Shown here one piece after another: positions 16,577-26,118 of a stretch of DNA of 64,000 nt; position 1 is the first letter of the stretch; each line of letters opens with the position of its first letter. Location: contig NZ_JAALDK010000004.1 of assembly GCF_013366925.1 (NCBI RefSeq), positions 177,446 to 241,445 on the forward strand, given 5' to 3'. Below the pieces are notes generated by a model, which saw only the letters and a program-made list of their open reading frames with translations, made no database searches and was not told the origin of the DNA. A program made the position numbers and the translations under genes. Origin of the DNA: Paraburkholderia youngii (lineage in GTDB: Bacteria > Pseudomonadota > Gammaproteobacteria > Burkholderiales > Burkholderiaceae).

Positions 16577-16847
16577 CGTCCGTGAGTCTTCCTGGAACCA
16601 TCGAATACCGCGCCGGTGCGCCGGAAAGCTATACGTTTTTGGGGGTCTTTCCGGGTTTCCATCTGTAACGCGTTAAACGGCGACGTCCCGCATGGGCGTC
16701 TGGCGGGACAGGCCAGCGATGAAGATCATGGCCGACTTTCGCCACCGCACAACGGGAAAGCCGCGCGATTTCGTGCCCCTTTTGAAGCCTGCCCGGCAAT
16801 GCCAACGAGAACAATAGTCGCATGTTAGATCGCCCACAAAGCCGCGC
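16577..16847 (+). promoter_or_regulatory. Control region upstream of the T4SS operon
   Basis: This 271-bp gap holds two symmetric elements: a perfect 10-bp palindrome TAACGCGTTA (16666-16675) and a 7-bp inverted repeat GTCCCGC-N11-GCGGGAC (16685-16709). Both are operator-like and lie 140-180 nt before the VirB11 start, where the transfer promoter is expected. No known plasmid repressor site (for example a KorA site) is recognised. Confidence 0.4.
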
Positions 16848-17897
16848 ATGCACGACCTTGACGACAATCCTTTGCTGAAGCTTCAGCCGCTAAAAGCGGA
16901 GGCTGTCGCGATGTTCTTCGAGGCGCTCAACCCGCTCAAGGAACTGCTCGACGCACCCGACCTCGCGGAAATCATGGTCAACGACCATCGCAATGTGTGG
17001 ATCGAGCACCGCGGCGTGATGTCTCGCGTGAATGTTGGCCTGCGCCCGGAGCACCTCGAGGGCGCGATCCATTCCCTCGCGTCATCGGTGGACAAGTCCG
17101 CACACGCTGGCAGTGACAGGGGAATCATCAACGCCGGTCACAAGAACCTGCGTATTGCTGCAGTCATGAGCCCAACCGCGATCGACGGTCACGCGCTCAG
17201 CATCCGCAAGCACCGCGAGTCGAAGATGACGCTCGACGACTACGTCCGCATGGGCGCGTTCTCGGCGGCAAACGCGCGCCCCGCGGAAGCGGAAGCCATT
17301 CATTTCGAGGAAGGCATCGAGAACGAAGCGCTCATGCGCGCGCTCAAGGCGCTCGTGCAGTCGCGGAAAAACATACTAGTCGCCGGCGGGACGTCAGCAG
17401 GCAAGACCACGTTTCTCAATGCAATGGTGGGCGTCATTCCTCAAGACCAGCGCGTGATCACCATCGAGGACACGATGGAACTGAAAGTTCAGGTTCCGAA
17501 CCGCGTGCGCCTTTTATCCAACGCAGATATGAACGTCACAACGCAACTGCTTGTCGCGCTGTGTCTCCGGTTCAGGCCGGATCGGATCATCGTCGGTGAA
17601 GTCCGGGGCGGCGAAGCCTACGACACGTTGCAGGCACTGAACACTGGCCACGACGGCGGCCTCGCCTCAATTCACTCGAACAATGGCCGCACAGCACTGA
17701 GCCGGCTTGAAAGTCTGGCGATGCTCGGCATCCCTCCGGGATCGCGCTGGGAACTCGACGACATGCGGAAAAACATCGCCGACTGTTTCAACTACGTGGT
17801 GCATTTCAAACGCACGGGCGAGATGCGGCACGTCTCCGAAATCCTCGAAATCCGGGGCTTTCGAAACAACGACTATGACCTACGACGGGTTTTTTAA
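16848..17897 (+). CDS. virB11: VirB11/TrbB-family T4SS ATPase
   Basis: 349 residues. Walker A AGGTSAGKTTF (about residues 180-190), the acidic box ITIEDTMEL, the His/Walker B region RIIVGEVRGGEAYD, and the typical LNTGHDGGLASIHSN segment are all present. The family forms cytoplasmic hexamers that power pilus biogenesis and DNA transfer. It is the first gene of a co-directional T4SS operon; putting virB11/trbB first is the Trb-like order. Confidence 0.93.
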   Translation: MHDLDDNPLLKLQPLKAEAVAMFFEALNPLKELLDAPDLAEIMVNDHRNVWIEHRGVMSRVNVGLRPEHLEGAIHSLASSVDKSAHAGSDRGIINAGHKNLRIAAVMSPTAIDGHALSIRKHRESKMTLDDYVRMGAFSAANARPAEAEAIHFEEGIENEALMRALKALVQSRKNILVAGGTSAGKTTFLNAMVGVIPQDQRVITIEDTMELKVQVPNRVRLLSNADMNVTTQLLVALCLRFRPDRIIVGEVRGGEAYDTLQALNTGHDGGLASIHSNNGRTALSRLESLAMLGIPPGSRWELDDMRKNIADCFNYVVHFKRTGEMRHVSEILEIRGFRNNDYDLRRVF

Positions 17898-17909
17898 CGG
17901 GAGCACCAC

Positions 17910-18263
17910 ATGAAGCAAAGGAAATTCTTCAGTACAGCCGCAGCAGTCGCCAGAAAGCTGCGCCCAGGCAAGCCGATGATTGTCGGGGCACTGCTGAGCG
18001 TTGCCTCTGCAGCGGCGATGGCCGCCGGCGACTACTCGTCGTTGACAGGCCTGACCGACATCATCTGCACAATCAGTAACCTTATCAGCGGTCCGTACCT
18101 GTACGGCATCGGCATCATCTTGATCGTGATTGGCGGCGTTGCCGTTGCAAATTCGGAAAGCAACATCGCCAAGACGTTCTCGGTCGTGCTGGTCGGTCTG
18201 GGTATTGCCTCGGTCGCGGTGCCGATCATGCGCGACCATTTCCACATGGCAGTCGCCTGCTGA
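17910..18263 (+). CDS. virB2: VirB2/TrbC-type pilin
   Basis: 117 residues. A long signal region ends near AAAMAAG (about residue 40), followed by two membrane segments (GPYLYGIGIILIVIGGVAVA and FSVVLVGLGIASVAV). This matches VirB2/TrbC prepilins. It sits between VirB11 and VirB3 and one base before the next start codon. Confidence 0.85.
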   Translation: MKQRKFFSTAAAVARKLRPGKPMIVGALLSVASAAAMAAGDYSSLTGLTDIICTISNLISGPYLYGIGIILIVIGGVAVANSESNIAKTFSVVLVGLGIASVAVPIMRDHFHMAVAC

Positions 18264-18264
18264 T

Positions 18265-18573
18265 ATGCGCCAGCACAAGGTCAGCCGCGGGCTCTCGTTG
18301 CCGCGCCAGATGGGTGGGGCAGACCGGATGCTGGCGATCCTGAACGGCACGCTCACGGCGCTGCTTACCTACACGAGCTGGACGCCGTCGTTCCTGGTGC
18401 TGGGCGTCGTTGTGCACTTCTACCTTCGCTGGCGCAGTTCCAAAGATCCCTGGTGGCGGCTGGTCATGGTTATCTACAACCGCTACCCGGACGTCTACGC
18501 ACCCGAGCCGCACGGCAAGTTCAGTGCACGTTTCAAGCGCCCCTACGGGTTCGATCAGGATCTTCCATGCTGA
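18265..18573 (+). CDS. virB3: VirB3/TrbD-type inner-membrane protein
   Basis: 102 residues with a hydrophobic region (MLAILNGTLTALLTYTSWTPSFLVLGVVVHF) and a basic C-terminal part (YLRWRSSKDPWWRLVMVIY), characteristic of VirB3. It overlaps the VirB4 gene by 7 nt, as expected for proteins that function together. Confidence 0.82.
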   Translation: MRQHKVSRGLSLPRQMGGADRMLAILNGTLTALLTYTSWTPSFLVLGVVVHFYLRWRSSKDPWWRLVMVIYNRYPDVYAPEPHGKFSARFKRPYGFDQDLPC

Positions 18574-21029
18574 AAATGCCATTCGCGAAGCGCGCGGTGC
18601 AGGAAATTGCGCCGTGGATGACGCTCGTCACGCCCGAGCTCGTACTCGACAAGGATGGCTCCCTTGTCACCGTGTTCGAGTTCGACGGCATCGACGCCGA
18701 TACGCCGAACCCGGGCGACATTACAGCCGCGCGTGACAACCTTGATCACGCATGCCGGAACTTCGATCACCGGGTCACCGCGTGGTGGCGAGTCTCGCAC
18801 CGGCGCGTGAAGGGCGGTGTCGATGGCGACTTCGCCAGCGAGGCGGACGCGCGCATCGACGCCATCAACCAGGCAAACATCGGTAGCGGGAAGTATTTCC
18901 GCAACACCCATTCGCTCGCGCTCGCGTTCACGCCGGAGACCGGCCTGTCGCGCATCTTCGATAAGATCGGCTATCACATGACGGTCGGCGGCAAAAACAT
19001 CTTCGTCGCGCTCTTTGAGGCCGCGAAGGACATGGTACTTGCCCGCAGCGCCTTCGTTTTCGATCTGACGAAACTTCAGAACGAGATCAAGCGGTTCGAG
19101 GCCGTCATCGACGGGTTCACCGGCGGCGTCACCCGGCTGAAGATGAAGCGGCTGCAACTTCAGAACGCGCTGTCGTTCCTGCATCAGCGTGCAAATCCGA
19201 GCACGCCCAAGCGCCGCGTGCGCTACCCAGTCACGATGCTCGACACGCATCTGACCGAAACACAGGTCACGATTGGCGCCGAGCAACTGATGTTTGAGTC
19301 GGCCCACGGCAAGGTGTACGCGCGAATCATTGGCGTGAAGGAGTGGATGGGCTTCCAGGAGGCGGCGCTCGATGTGCTCGCGCAGGTCGATGCCGAGCTG
19401 GACGTCTGCGTCATGTTCCGCTTTCTGGACACCTCGCGCGCGAGTGCCTATATCCGCAAGATCCGCGGCTTCTACAAGGCGGCCGCGTTTAACCCGGTTG
19501 CGATTCTCAAGCAGTGGGCGACGAAGGAAGAGCAGAAGAACGACGAAGGCCGCGAGCAGCTTGCGAAAGAGGCCAGCGAGGCGCTTGCGAAGCTGGAGGC
19601 CGAAGGCCAGCAGTACGGTTTTGCGAACATCTCGGTCATCGTCTACGGCAACACGCCCGAGGAATGCGAAGACGCCACACGGCAGGTGGTTGGCGTCATT
19701 GGCAATGCCGGATTCGGCGTCATCGTGGAAAAAGACAATCTGTTTGCTGCATGGTGTTCGACTCTGCCCGGGCGCTGGGATCAGCAGAAGCGCCTGCAAT
19801 TCGTTGAGACCCCGGCCGTCTCCGACATCGCGCCGCTGTGCAGCGTCGGCGAGGGATCGACCGTCAACGAGTGGCTGACGCAGCAGTCCGGCAAAAAGAC
19901 CGGCCCGCTTACCTGCCTGCCAACCCGCCATCGCACGCTGCAGAACGTCGATCTGCACCACCCGGGAGGCAAAGCGCACACCCTCGTTGTCGGCCCGATC
20001 GGCGCCGGCAAGTCGGTGATTCTCAACTACCTGATGTCGCAGACGGGGCGACATGGCGCGCGTCGTATCCGCTTTGACAAGGACCGATCGACGCGTATCC
20101 CGACGCTGCTGGGCGGCGGGAAGTTTATCGATGCAACCGGGCGCTTCGAGGCGGCGACGTCGGTCAACCCGTTGTCACTGATCGGCGACGAGAAGCACTG
20201 GCCTTATGTGGCCGAGTGGGTAAAGCTCGTCATTGAGGGCGAGGACTACACTTGCACTCCGCAGCAGGAATCGATCATCTTCGAGCGCATCCGTACGCTC
20301 GCAAAGGCCTATGGGCGCGACAAGTGGCGGTTGACTGGCTTGTTTACGCTGTTGCCCGATGACCTTCGCGAACGGCTGGCTGGATGGACAGAGGGACAGA
20401 AGAACGGCCGCTTCTTCGATCACGTCGAGGATGGTTTTTCGCTCTCCGATGACCTCTCGATCGAGATGGGCGACCTCTTCCAGAATTTTCCGGTGGCCGC
20501 CGCCCTGTTCATGGATTACGCGTTCTACCGGATCGCGCAGATTCTCGACGGCAAGCGCTACACCGTGATCGAAATCGAGGAGGCCGGGTTCTTTTTCACC
20601 TACCCGAAGTTCTACGCGCGGCTTGAAATCTGGGCAGTGACCATCCGGAAGCTGAATGCGACCCTGCTGATGGCGACGCAATCGCTTGGTCAGCTGGCCC
20701 GCGTGGCGAACTTCGAGATCATGAAGGAGAACATCCCGAACATCATCTATCTGCCCAACAGCGACGCTATCAACAACCAGGCGTTGTACCGGGACATTTT
20801 CGGCCTGACCGAACACCAGATCCGGATGATTTCGAACGCAGTGCCCAACCGCGACTACCTGTGGGTGACGTCGACACAGACTCGCATGCTGCAGGCGAGC
20901 TTCCCGAAGGAGTCGCTTGCGTACCTCCGTTCCGATGGGCGAGCACAGGCAATTCTCGACAAGCACGTGAAGTCCGGCGTCGATAACTGGCAGGACGAAT
21001 ACGTGCGCGACGTGCTCGCGAATGCATAA
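18567..21029 (+). CDS. virB4: VirB4/TrbE-family T4SS ATPase
   Basis: 820 residues. The N-terminal CagE/TrbE-like domain (EIAPWMTLVTPELVLDKDGSLVTVFEFDG) is followed by the C-terminal ATPase: Walker A VGPIGAGKSV (about residues 475-485), a Walker B-like segment VIEIEEAGFFF, and LLMATQSLGQL. VirB4 energises assembly at the inner membrane. The start overlaps the VirB3 end. Length is normal and the frame intact. Confidence 0.93.
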   Translation: MLKMPFAKRAVQEIAPWMTLVTPELVLDKDGSLVTVFEFDGIDADTPNPGDITAARDNLDHACRNFDHRVTAWWRVSHRRVKGGVDGDFASEADARIDAINQANIGSGKYFRNTHSLALAFTPETGLSRIFDKIGYHMTVGGKNIFVALFEAAKDMVLARSAFVFDLTKLQNEIKRFEAVIDGFTGGVTRLKMKRLQLQNALSFLHQRANPSTPKRRVRYPVTMLDTHLTETQVTIGAEQLMFESAHGKVYARIIGVKEWMGFQEAALDVLAQVDAELDVCVMFRFLDTSRASAYIRKIRGFYKAAAFNPVAILKQWATKEEQKNDEGREQLAKEASEALAKLEAEGQQYGFANISVIVYGNTPEECEDATRQVVGVIGNAGFGVIVEKDNLFAAWCSTLPGRWDQQKRLQFVETPAVSDIAPLCSVGEGSTVNEWLTQQSGKKTGPLTCLPTRHRTLQNVDLHHPGGKAHTLVVGPIGAGKSVILNYLMSQTGRHGARRIRFDKDRSTRIPTLLGGGKFIDATGRFEAATSVNPLSLIGDEKHWPYVAEWVKLVIEGEDYTCTPQQESIIFERIRTLAKAYGRDKWRLTGLFTLLPDDLRERLAGWTEGQKNGRFFDHVEDGFSLSDDLSIEMGDLFQNFPVAAALFMDYAFYRIAQILDGKRYTVIEIEEAGFFFTYPKFYARLEIWAVTIRKLNATLLMATQSLGQLARVANFEIMKENIPNIIYLPNSDAINNQALYRDIFGLTEHQIRMISNAVPNRDYLWVTSTQTRMLQASFPKESLAYLRSDGRAQAILDKHVKSGVDNWQDEYVRDVLANA

Positions 21030-21058
21030 CGTCAGTCTTACTCCTGGAAACTCTCACC

Positions 21059-21826
21059 ATGACAAAAAAACTGCTCCGCTACGCGACGGCGACGGCCGCG
21101 CTAACCCTAGGCTTCGCCCAGCACAGTCATGCGACGTTGCCGGTTATTGACCCGACCAATCTGGTCCAGAACATGCTCACTGCCGTCGGCGCGGTCAAGG
21201 GCGAGGTCTACCAGGACACCAACCTGATTTATCAGTATCAGATGATGCTCAACCAGTTGAAGCAGGCGACCAACCTCGATCCGTCCGCGATGCTGGCTCA
21301 GGCGACCTCGATCACCAACGACATCACCAGCCTGACGAAGTACACCGATACGCTGAAGTCACTGTACGGTGGATTGCAGTCGAACGCGGAGTACGCGACG
21401 AAGGTTCAGGCACTGATCACGCAGTCCGGCAAGACGCCGGCGCAGTGGTTTTCCGACCAGAGCACGCTCATCAGCAATAACGACAAGACGGCCAAGCAAC
21501 TGTTCCAGATGGGTAACGATGTGACCTCGCACGTGAGCGCGCTCGCCAAGCGCCGTCAGGAGATTCAGGACCAGCTGAACATGTCGCCGACTGCCGAAGC
21601 GACGGCTCAGCTCACCACGCACCTGCTGGACATCGTCGCGAGCCAGAACAGCGACATGCTGCAGATGATGGCCGCGAAACAGCAGAGCGACGCCGTCGCC
21701 AAATCGACCCAAACCGCAGACGATCAATCGCGCAATACCGCGAAGGCCGCGCTGCAGGTTCAGCTGGACAAGGAGCGGGCGGCCTATAACTCAACGCTGG
21801 GCACATCGAACGTACTGGGGCAATAA
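21059..21826 (+). CDS. virB5: VirB5/TrbJ-type periplasmic T4SS protein
   Basis: 255 residues. The signal peptide (KKLLRYATATAALTLGFAQHSHA) is followed by a long helical protein (YQYQMMLNQLKQATNLD...), typical of TrbJ/VirB5, which sits at the pilus tip or in the periplasm. It follows VirB4 and precedes the polytopic VirB6/TrbL gene, the canonical place. The C-terminal 60 residues are Gln/Ala/Lys-rich coiled coil. Confidence 0.82.
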   Translation: MTKKLLRYATATAALTLGFAQHSHATLPVIDPTNLVQNMLTAVGAVKGEVYQDTNLIYQYQMMLNQLKQATNLDPSAMLAQATSITNDITSLTKYTDTLKSLYGGLQSNAEYATKVQALITQSGKTPAQWFSDQSTLISNNDKTAKQLFQMGNDVTSHVSALAKRRQEIQDQLNMSPTAEATAQLTTHLLDIVASQNSDMLQMMAAKQQSDAVAKSTQTADDQSRNTAKAALQVQLDKERAAYNSTLGTSNVLGQ

Positions 21827-21829
21827 GTC

Positions 21830-22888
21830 GTGAGCCACTTCTCTCTCAGGCGTCTGAGTGGCATGTTGCTTTTGCTCTGCTTTCTGGTTGGCGTGGCAAC
21901 GGTTACACCTGCTGCTTTTGCAGACGACAACATGACACTGCCCGATGGCTCAACGTTTGGCTCGGGTACCAGCACTTCGGGCACGTCTGGTTCGTCAACG
22001 ACAGCGCCGCTCTCAGGCCAGGACGGTGACTGGGCCAAGGGTGCGGGCGATGCGCAGCGACAGATCTCGGGGCTGGTTGGAAACCTGATCCCGACCGCTG
22101 TCACGGTCAGCAACAGGATTCTCAACGAGGCCAACAAGTTCGCGTGGGGACTCGGCGTGATTACGCTCGTGCTGGCAGGCCTCCGTTTCTCCGGAACGCA
22201 CAATCCCATCACGGCGTGGGTGAGTCTGTTCGAAGAAGTTGCGGTTCTAGGCATCTTCGTTGCGCTGTACCTCGGCTATACCACTTCCGCGCCCGGCTTC
22301 TGGACCTGGTTTCAGGACTTGGCGACGAGTATAGGAGGCGGGGCAAACAACAACATATCGACGCAACTATCGACGCTCGGCGGTAGTTTCCTTGATGCCG
22401 TAAAAGCGAAGGTCTTGAACATCAAGTTGCTGACCGATTTCAACGGTACATTAACGGACGTCGTCGCGCTCTTTCTTGCCTTTCTGGCGATGTGTGTGGC
22501 CTCGATCGTCTTCATGTATTACTCGGCAATCGGCCAGATTCACGCGGCGATCGGAATCGTGCTGGGCCCGATCGCAATGGCGGCTGGCTTTTCGAGCTAC
22601 ACCCGCAGCTACTTCCAGCGCTGGCTGGACTGGATGATCAATGCGAGCATGTATGTGGTTATGGTGGCAGTGCTGTATGCGCTGATGGGTGGCGCCATCT
22701 CGGGGGCGGTCGCCACTGCAATAGGGAACGGTACCGCGACCCAGCTGAGCGCCGGTTTCGCCTTCGACCTCGCGCTCTTTCTGTTGATGTTGTCGTTCGA
22801 GATTCCAAAACTCGCGGGGATGTTTGGCAGCGGTTCGGGGGCGACTGGCACGAGCGCACTGAAGACCGCGATGAGGTTTATCCCATGA
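21830..22888 (+). CDS. virB6: VirB6/TrbL-type polytopic T4SS protein
   Basis: 352 residues from a GTG three bases after the VirB5 stop. The signal-like N-terminus is followed by a Ser/Thr/Gly-rich stretch and then at least five membrane segments (about residues 105-120, 135-155, 205-225, 235-250 and 265-285), matching TrbL/VirB6, the inner-membrane channel component. It overlaps the next gene by ATGA. Confidence 0.85.
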   Translation: MSHFSLRRLSGMLLLLCFLVGVATVTPAAFADDNMTLPDGSTFGSGTSTSGTSGSSTTAPLSGQDGDWAKGAGDAQRQISGLVGNLIPTAVTVSNRILNEANKFAWGLGVITLVLAGLRFSGTHNPITAWVSLFEEVAVLGIFVALYLGYTTSAPGFWTWFQDLATSIGGGANNNISTQLSTLGGSFLDAVKAKVLNIKLLTDFNGTLTDVVALFLAFLAMCVASIVFMYYSAIGQIHAAIGIVLGPIAMAAGFSSYTRSYFQRWLDWMINASMYVVMVAVLYALMGGAISGAVATAIGNGTATQLSAGFAFDLALFLLMLSFEIPKLAGMFGSGSGATGTSALKTAMRFIP

Positions 22889-24240
22889 GCGTCGTTCACC
22901 GTCCAATGAAGGCGAGTGACCTGCTGGCAACGCATGAGAAGCGCATCGAACTGGTGCGGCAGTGCGCGAACGAAAGCACCGAAGCGGAGTTTGAGCGCAA
23001 ATGGCTGTCGGTGCTGCGCCGGTGCGCGACGTGGTTCTCGTCGATGCCGCTCACGCCTGAACTGCATGCCGAGCCGGGCGGCGCATTCCGCGCGACCATC
23101 GAATCGACGTTTTATGCGATGCGGCTCGCCGGCGGTCAGAAGTTTGCCGCCGATATGACGTCCGACAAGCGGAGGCGTCTGGAGCCGCAGTACATCTACG
23201 CTGTGTTTCTTGCCGCCGCCTGTTCGTCGCTTGACGAGCCCTGCAGGCACTTCGAGATCGTGCGGGTAGTCGATCAGCTGGCCTGGAGTCCGGCTGCACA
23301 TGGAGCGTTCGGCAACTGGGTGGGCGAGGGTGACTATCGCGTACAGCGACGCGCGACGCCGCTCAAAACTGAACGGATGCGCACTGCGATGTTCGCGCAA
23401 ACCGTCATCACGCCCGAACTGCTGTCAGGACTGGACAACGCAGTACTTGCCGATCTTTTTGGCGCGATCAACCCGGAGAAGAGTCCGCAGGGATTTGAGG
23501 CGCTCGTGCACAAGGTGGTGCGCCAGGCGATGGACGTTTCGGTGGAATTCGAGCGTAAGGCGCAGCGCGGTGTATTCGCGCCAGTGAAATTCGACGTGCC
23601 GTCCGCGGTGCATGTGGCGCTCGAACTGCAGCCGCAGGTCGTCGCGGCCACACCGGTTCCGCCCGCCCCAACGGAAGCAGTACCGCTCGCACCGTCCGCG
23701 GAGACCGCCAGTGAGGCGGCGGTGGCACCTTTGCCGTCCGGCAGCGCGGCCCAGCCGACCTCCGGTTCTGCCTCGGGTGGCCCACAGCTTTCCCAGTCGT
23801 TGCTCGATGCGTTGGAGCGCAGCGAAGCTCAGGCCGCCACGGCGGCCGCGACTGGCCCCGTTGACCTATCAGCCGTGCGGCCCACGCCGGCGGCCGCCGT
23901 CGATCCGTCGCAGATGACAGCGGGCGCACCCGCTCCAGCGCGGCCAACCGGTACCGGCCCAACGGACGAAGAACTAACCGAAGTTCTCGGCCCGGGCTCC
24001 GCGATGATGCGGGAATTCTTCCGGGCGCTCGCTGGCGATGTCGCAGCAGGGAAGGCAAAGGTGACGTGGGAAGAGAAGGGGCTGGCCGTGCAGAAGCGTC
24101 TGATCGGCGGTTACGGCATTACGAGCGATACGCTCGTTGAGCAACTCAGGAAGCGCAGCCTGCTGCTGCGCGCGGCTGGTAACGACATCTGCATCGTAGA
24201 GCGTGCCGGTCGTCTGATCATGGAGCGCCCGGCGGCATGA
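22885..24240 (+). CDS. MobH/TraI_2-like relaxase homologue, apparently without the HD dyad
   Basis: 451 residues. The N-terminal half resembles the TraI_2 domain of MobH relaxases: WFSSMPLTPELHAEPGGAFRATIES aligns by eye with the canonical stretch leading to 'HHAxxGGLLxHSLE', but only one His remains. Where a metal-binding HD is expected, the sequence reads AACSSLDEP. A Pro/Ala-rich linker (about residues 255-350) leads to a TraI_2_C-like winged-helix domain (TWEEKGLAVQKRLIGGYGITSDTLVEQL). The gene lies between VirB6 and TraD, overlapping both, exactly where MobH relaxases sit. The alignment was done by eye. Confidence 0.68.
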   Translation: MSVVHRPMKASDLLATHEKRIELVRQCANESTEAEFERKWLSVLRRCATWFSSMPLTPELHAEPGGAFRATIESTFYAMRLAGGQKFAADMTSDKRRRLEPQYIYAVFLAAACSSLDEPCRHFEIVRVVDQLAWSPAAHGAFGNWVGEGDYRVQRRATPLKTERMRTAMFAQTVITPELLSGLDNAVLADLFGAINPEKSPQGFEALVHKVVRQAMDVSVEFERKAQRGVFAPVKFDVPSAVHVALELQPQVVAATPVPPAPTEAVPLAPSAETASEAAVAPLPSGSAAQPTSGSASGGPQLSQSLLDALERSEAQAATAAATGPVDLSAVRPTPAAAVDPSQMTAGAPAPARPTGTGPTDEELTEVLGPGSAMMREFFRALAGDVAAGKAKVTWEEKGLAVQKRLIGGYGITSDTLVEQLRKRSLLLRAAGNDICIVERAGRLIMERPAA

Positions 24241-26108
24241 ACTACATTAACCACTTTCGCCCCATCTACGAGTTCCGGCCGCTGCTCGTCTGGCCGGTCG
24301 TAATCGTAGGTATCTTCGCATCGGGCATGCCCTATGGTTGGGCGTTCGCGCTCGTAGGTGTCGCGTTGCTGGTCATCCGCGGAATTCAGGTATGGCGGGC
24401 GCTCAGCTTCCGTATGGCGATCTCGACCAAGTGGCTGAGCAAGATCCATATCGGCAAGCTGCTTGAGACGCAGCGCAAGATGCGTGAGCGCGAAGACTCG
24501 ATGTATCTCGGCACCGGCTTTGAATGGACTCAGAAGCACACCCAGATCGCGCATGACATTCTCCGCATGCCCGTTACCGACATTCCGTCGCTGCCGAAGT
24601 GGCTGAACAAGACGGAGATGGGTCGCAAAACCGAAGCGCGCATTGAGCGGCTTTTCGCGCCTCGCGACAGCGTTCGGGACCGCATGCCGCAAGGCTCGTC
24701 GTGGATTCACGGCATGGAGCCAAAAAAGGTCCGCGTGCCGTTTCACTACAAGGCGATGGGCGGCCACACACTCGTTGGTGGTACGACCGGCGCGGGCAAG
24801 ACCCGCACGTACGAGGTGATCTCGACGCAGGTCATCCATAACCCGAAAGACGTGCTGATCATCGTCGACCCCAAGAACGATGATGACTGGAAAAAGCGCG
24901 TGGAAAAGGAGTGCGCGCGCGCCGGCCGCAAATTCCTCTACTTCAATCAGGCGAAGCCGCACGAGTCGATCCGCCTCAATCCGCTAGAGAACTGGTCGCA
25001 GCCCTCCGAAATTCCGTCGCGGATCGCACAGTTAATGGAAGAAGGGCCATTCCGGGATTTCGCCTTCCTGTTCATCGATCGTGCTGTAAAGGGCGAACTG
25101 TACGTCGGCGACAAGCCGAACCTTCGCTCGATCCTGAAGTACGCGCAATCCGGTATTGGCACGTTGCTCGAGCGTGGCCTGCGGCGCTTCTTCCTCGAAA
25201 ACGGGATGTCGAACTGGGAGGAGCTAACGGTCGCGCAGACCGTAAAGGATAGCGTTCGCAAAAACGATATTTCGCTCGTCGACGGGATGGCCAAGCTTTA
25301 CATGGATCGTTTCGCTGCGCACGATCGTGGGCACGAAACGATCGACGGGCTTATCGCCACGCACACGCACGATCGCGAGCACTACATGCGAATCATCGCG
25401 TCGGCGCTGCCACTCCTGCAGATGCTGGCTACCGGCGAGACGGGCCTCATGCTCGCGCCGAAGGCCGACGACTTCGAGGACGAGCGCGAGATCTGGGACA
25501 TCGACAAGATCATCAAACAGAAAGCCGTGCTGTACATGGGCCTTGATTCGCTGTCGAACAACATTGTGCAGAAGGCGATCGCGTCGATGGCGCTGTCGGA
25601 CGTGGCGGCGGTCTGCGGCTCGATCTACAACTTCTACGCCGAAAAGCCCGACGTCGTTCTGATCATCGACGAGATCGCCGAGGCAATCAATGAGCAGGTT
25701 ATCCAGATCCTTAACAAGGGCCGGGGCGCCGGCTTCAAGGCGTTCGTTGCTTTCCAGGCGCGCGCCGACCTCGAAGCGAAGCTTGGAAACGCCGCGAAAA
25801 TGCTGCAGGTTTTGGGCAACCTCAACAACCAGGTGATCCTTAGACTGGAGGATAGCGATACCGCCAAGTGGTTCTCGGACAAGGTGGGGGAGACAGCGAT
25901 TCGGGTGGTCAACATCTCGAATAGCACGAACACCACGACCGAAGCGCATGCGATGGAGTTCAGCGGATCACAGTCACGCACCCTTCAGCTTGAGAAGGTG
26001 CCACTGATTCCGATGCCTCTGATCCATCGGTTGCCGAACCTGCAGTACTTCATGCGCATCTCCGGCGGTGCCGTCTACCAGGGCCGAATCCCCATTATCG
26101 AAGGCTGA
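24237..26108 (+). CDS. traD: TraD/VirD4-type coupling protein
   Basis: 623 residues. N-terminal membrane segments (about residues 15-50) precede a large cytoplasmic ATPase with Walker A GGTTGAGKT (about residue 180) and Walker B DVVLIIDEIAE (about residue 470). The sequence follows the TraD variant that accompanies MobH systems. It links the relaxosome to the T4SS channel. ATGA overlap with the relaxase-like gene supports a shared function. Confidence 0.9.
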   Translation: MNYINHFRPIYEFRPLLVWPVVIVGIFASGMPYGWAFALVGVALLVIRGIQVWRALSFRMAISTKWLSKIHIGKLLETQRKMREREDSMYLGTGFEWTQKHTQIAHDILRMPVTDIPSLPKWLNKTEMGRKTEARIERLFAPRDSVRDRMPQGSSWIHGMEPKKVRVPFHYKAMGGHTLVGGTTGAGKTRTYEVISTQVIHNPKDVLIIVDPKNDDDWKKRVEKECARAGRKFLYFNQAKPHESIRLNPLENWSQPSEIPSRIAQLMEEGPFRDFAFLFIDRAVKGELYVGDKPNLRSILKYAQSGIGTLLERGLRRFFLENGMSNWEELTVAQTVKDSVRKNDISLVDGMAKLYMDRFAAHDRGHETIDGLIATHTHDREHYMRIIASALPLLQMLATGETGLMLAPKADDFEDEREIWDIDKIIKQKAVLYMGLDSLSNNIVQKAIASMALSDVAAVCGSIYNFYAEKPDVVLIIDEIAEAINEQVIQILNKGRGAGFKAFVAFQARADLEAKLGNAAKMLQVLGNLNNQVILRLEDSDTAKWFSDKVGETAIRVVNISNSTNTTTEAHAMEFSGSQSRTLQLEKVPLIPMPLIHRLPNLQYFMRISGGAVYQGRIPIIEG

Positions 26109-26118
26109 ACCACACCCT

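Noticed and set aside
18555..20054. 499-codon reverse frame inside virB4
   Set aside because: Shadow of virB4, which has all family motifs.
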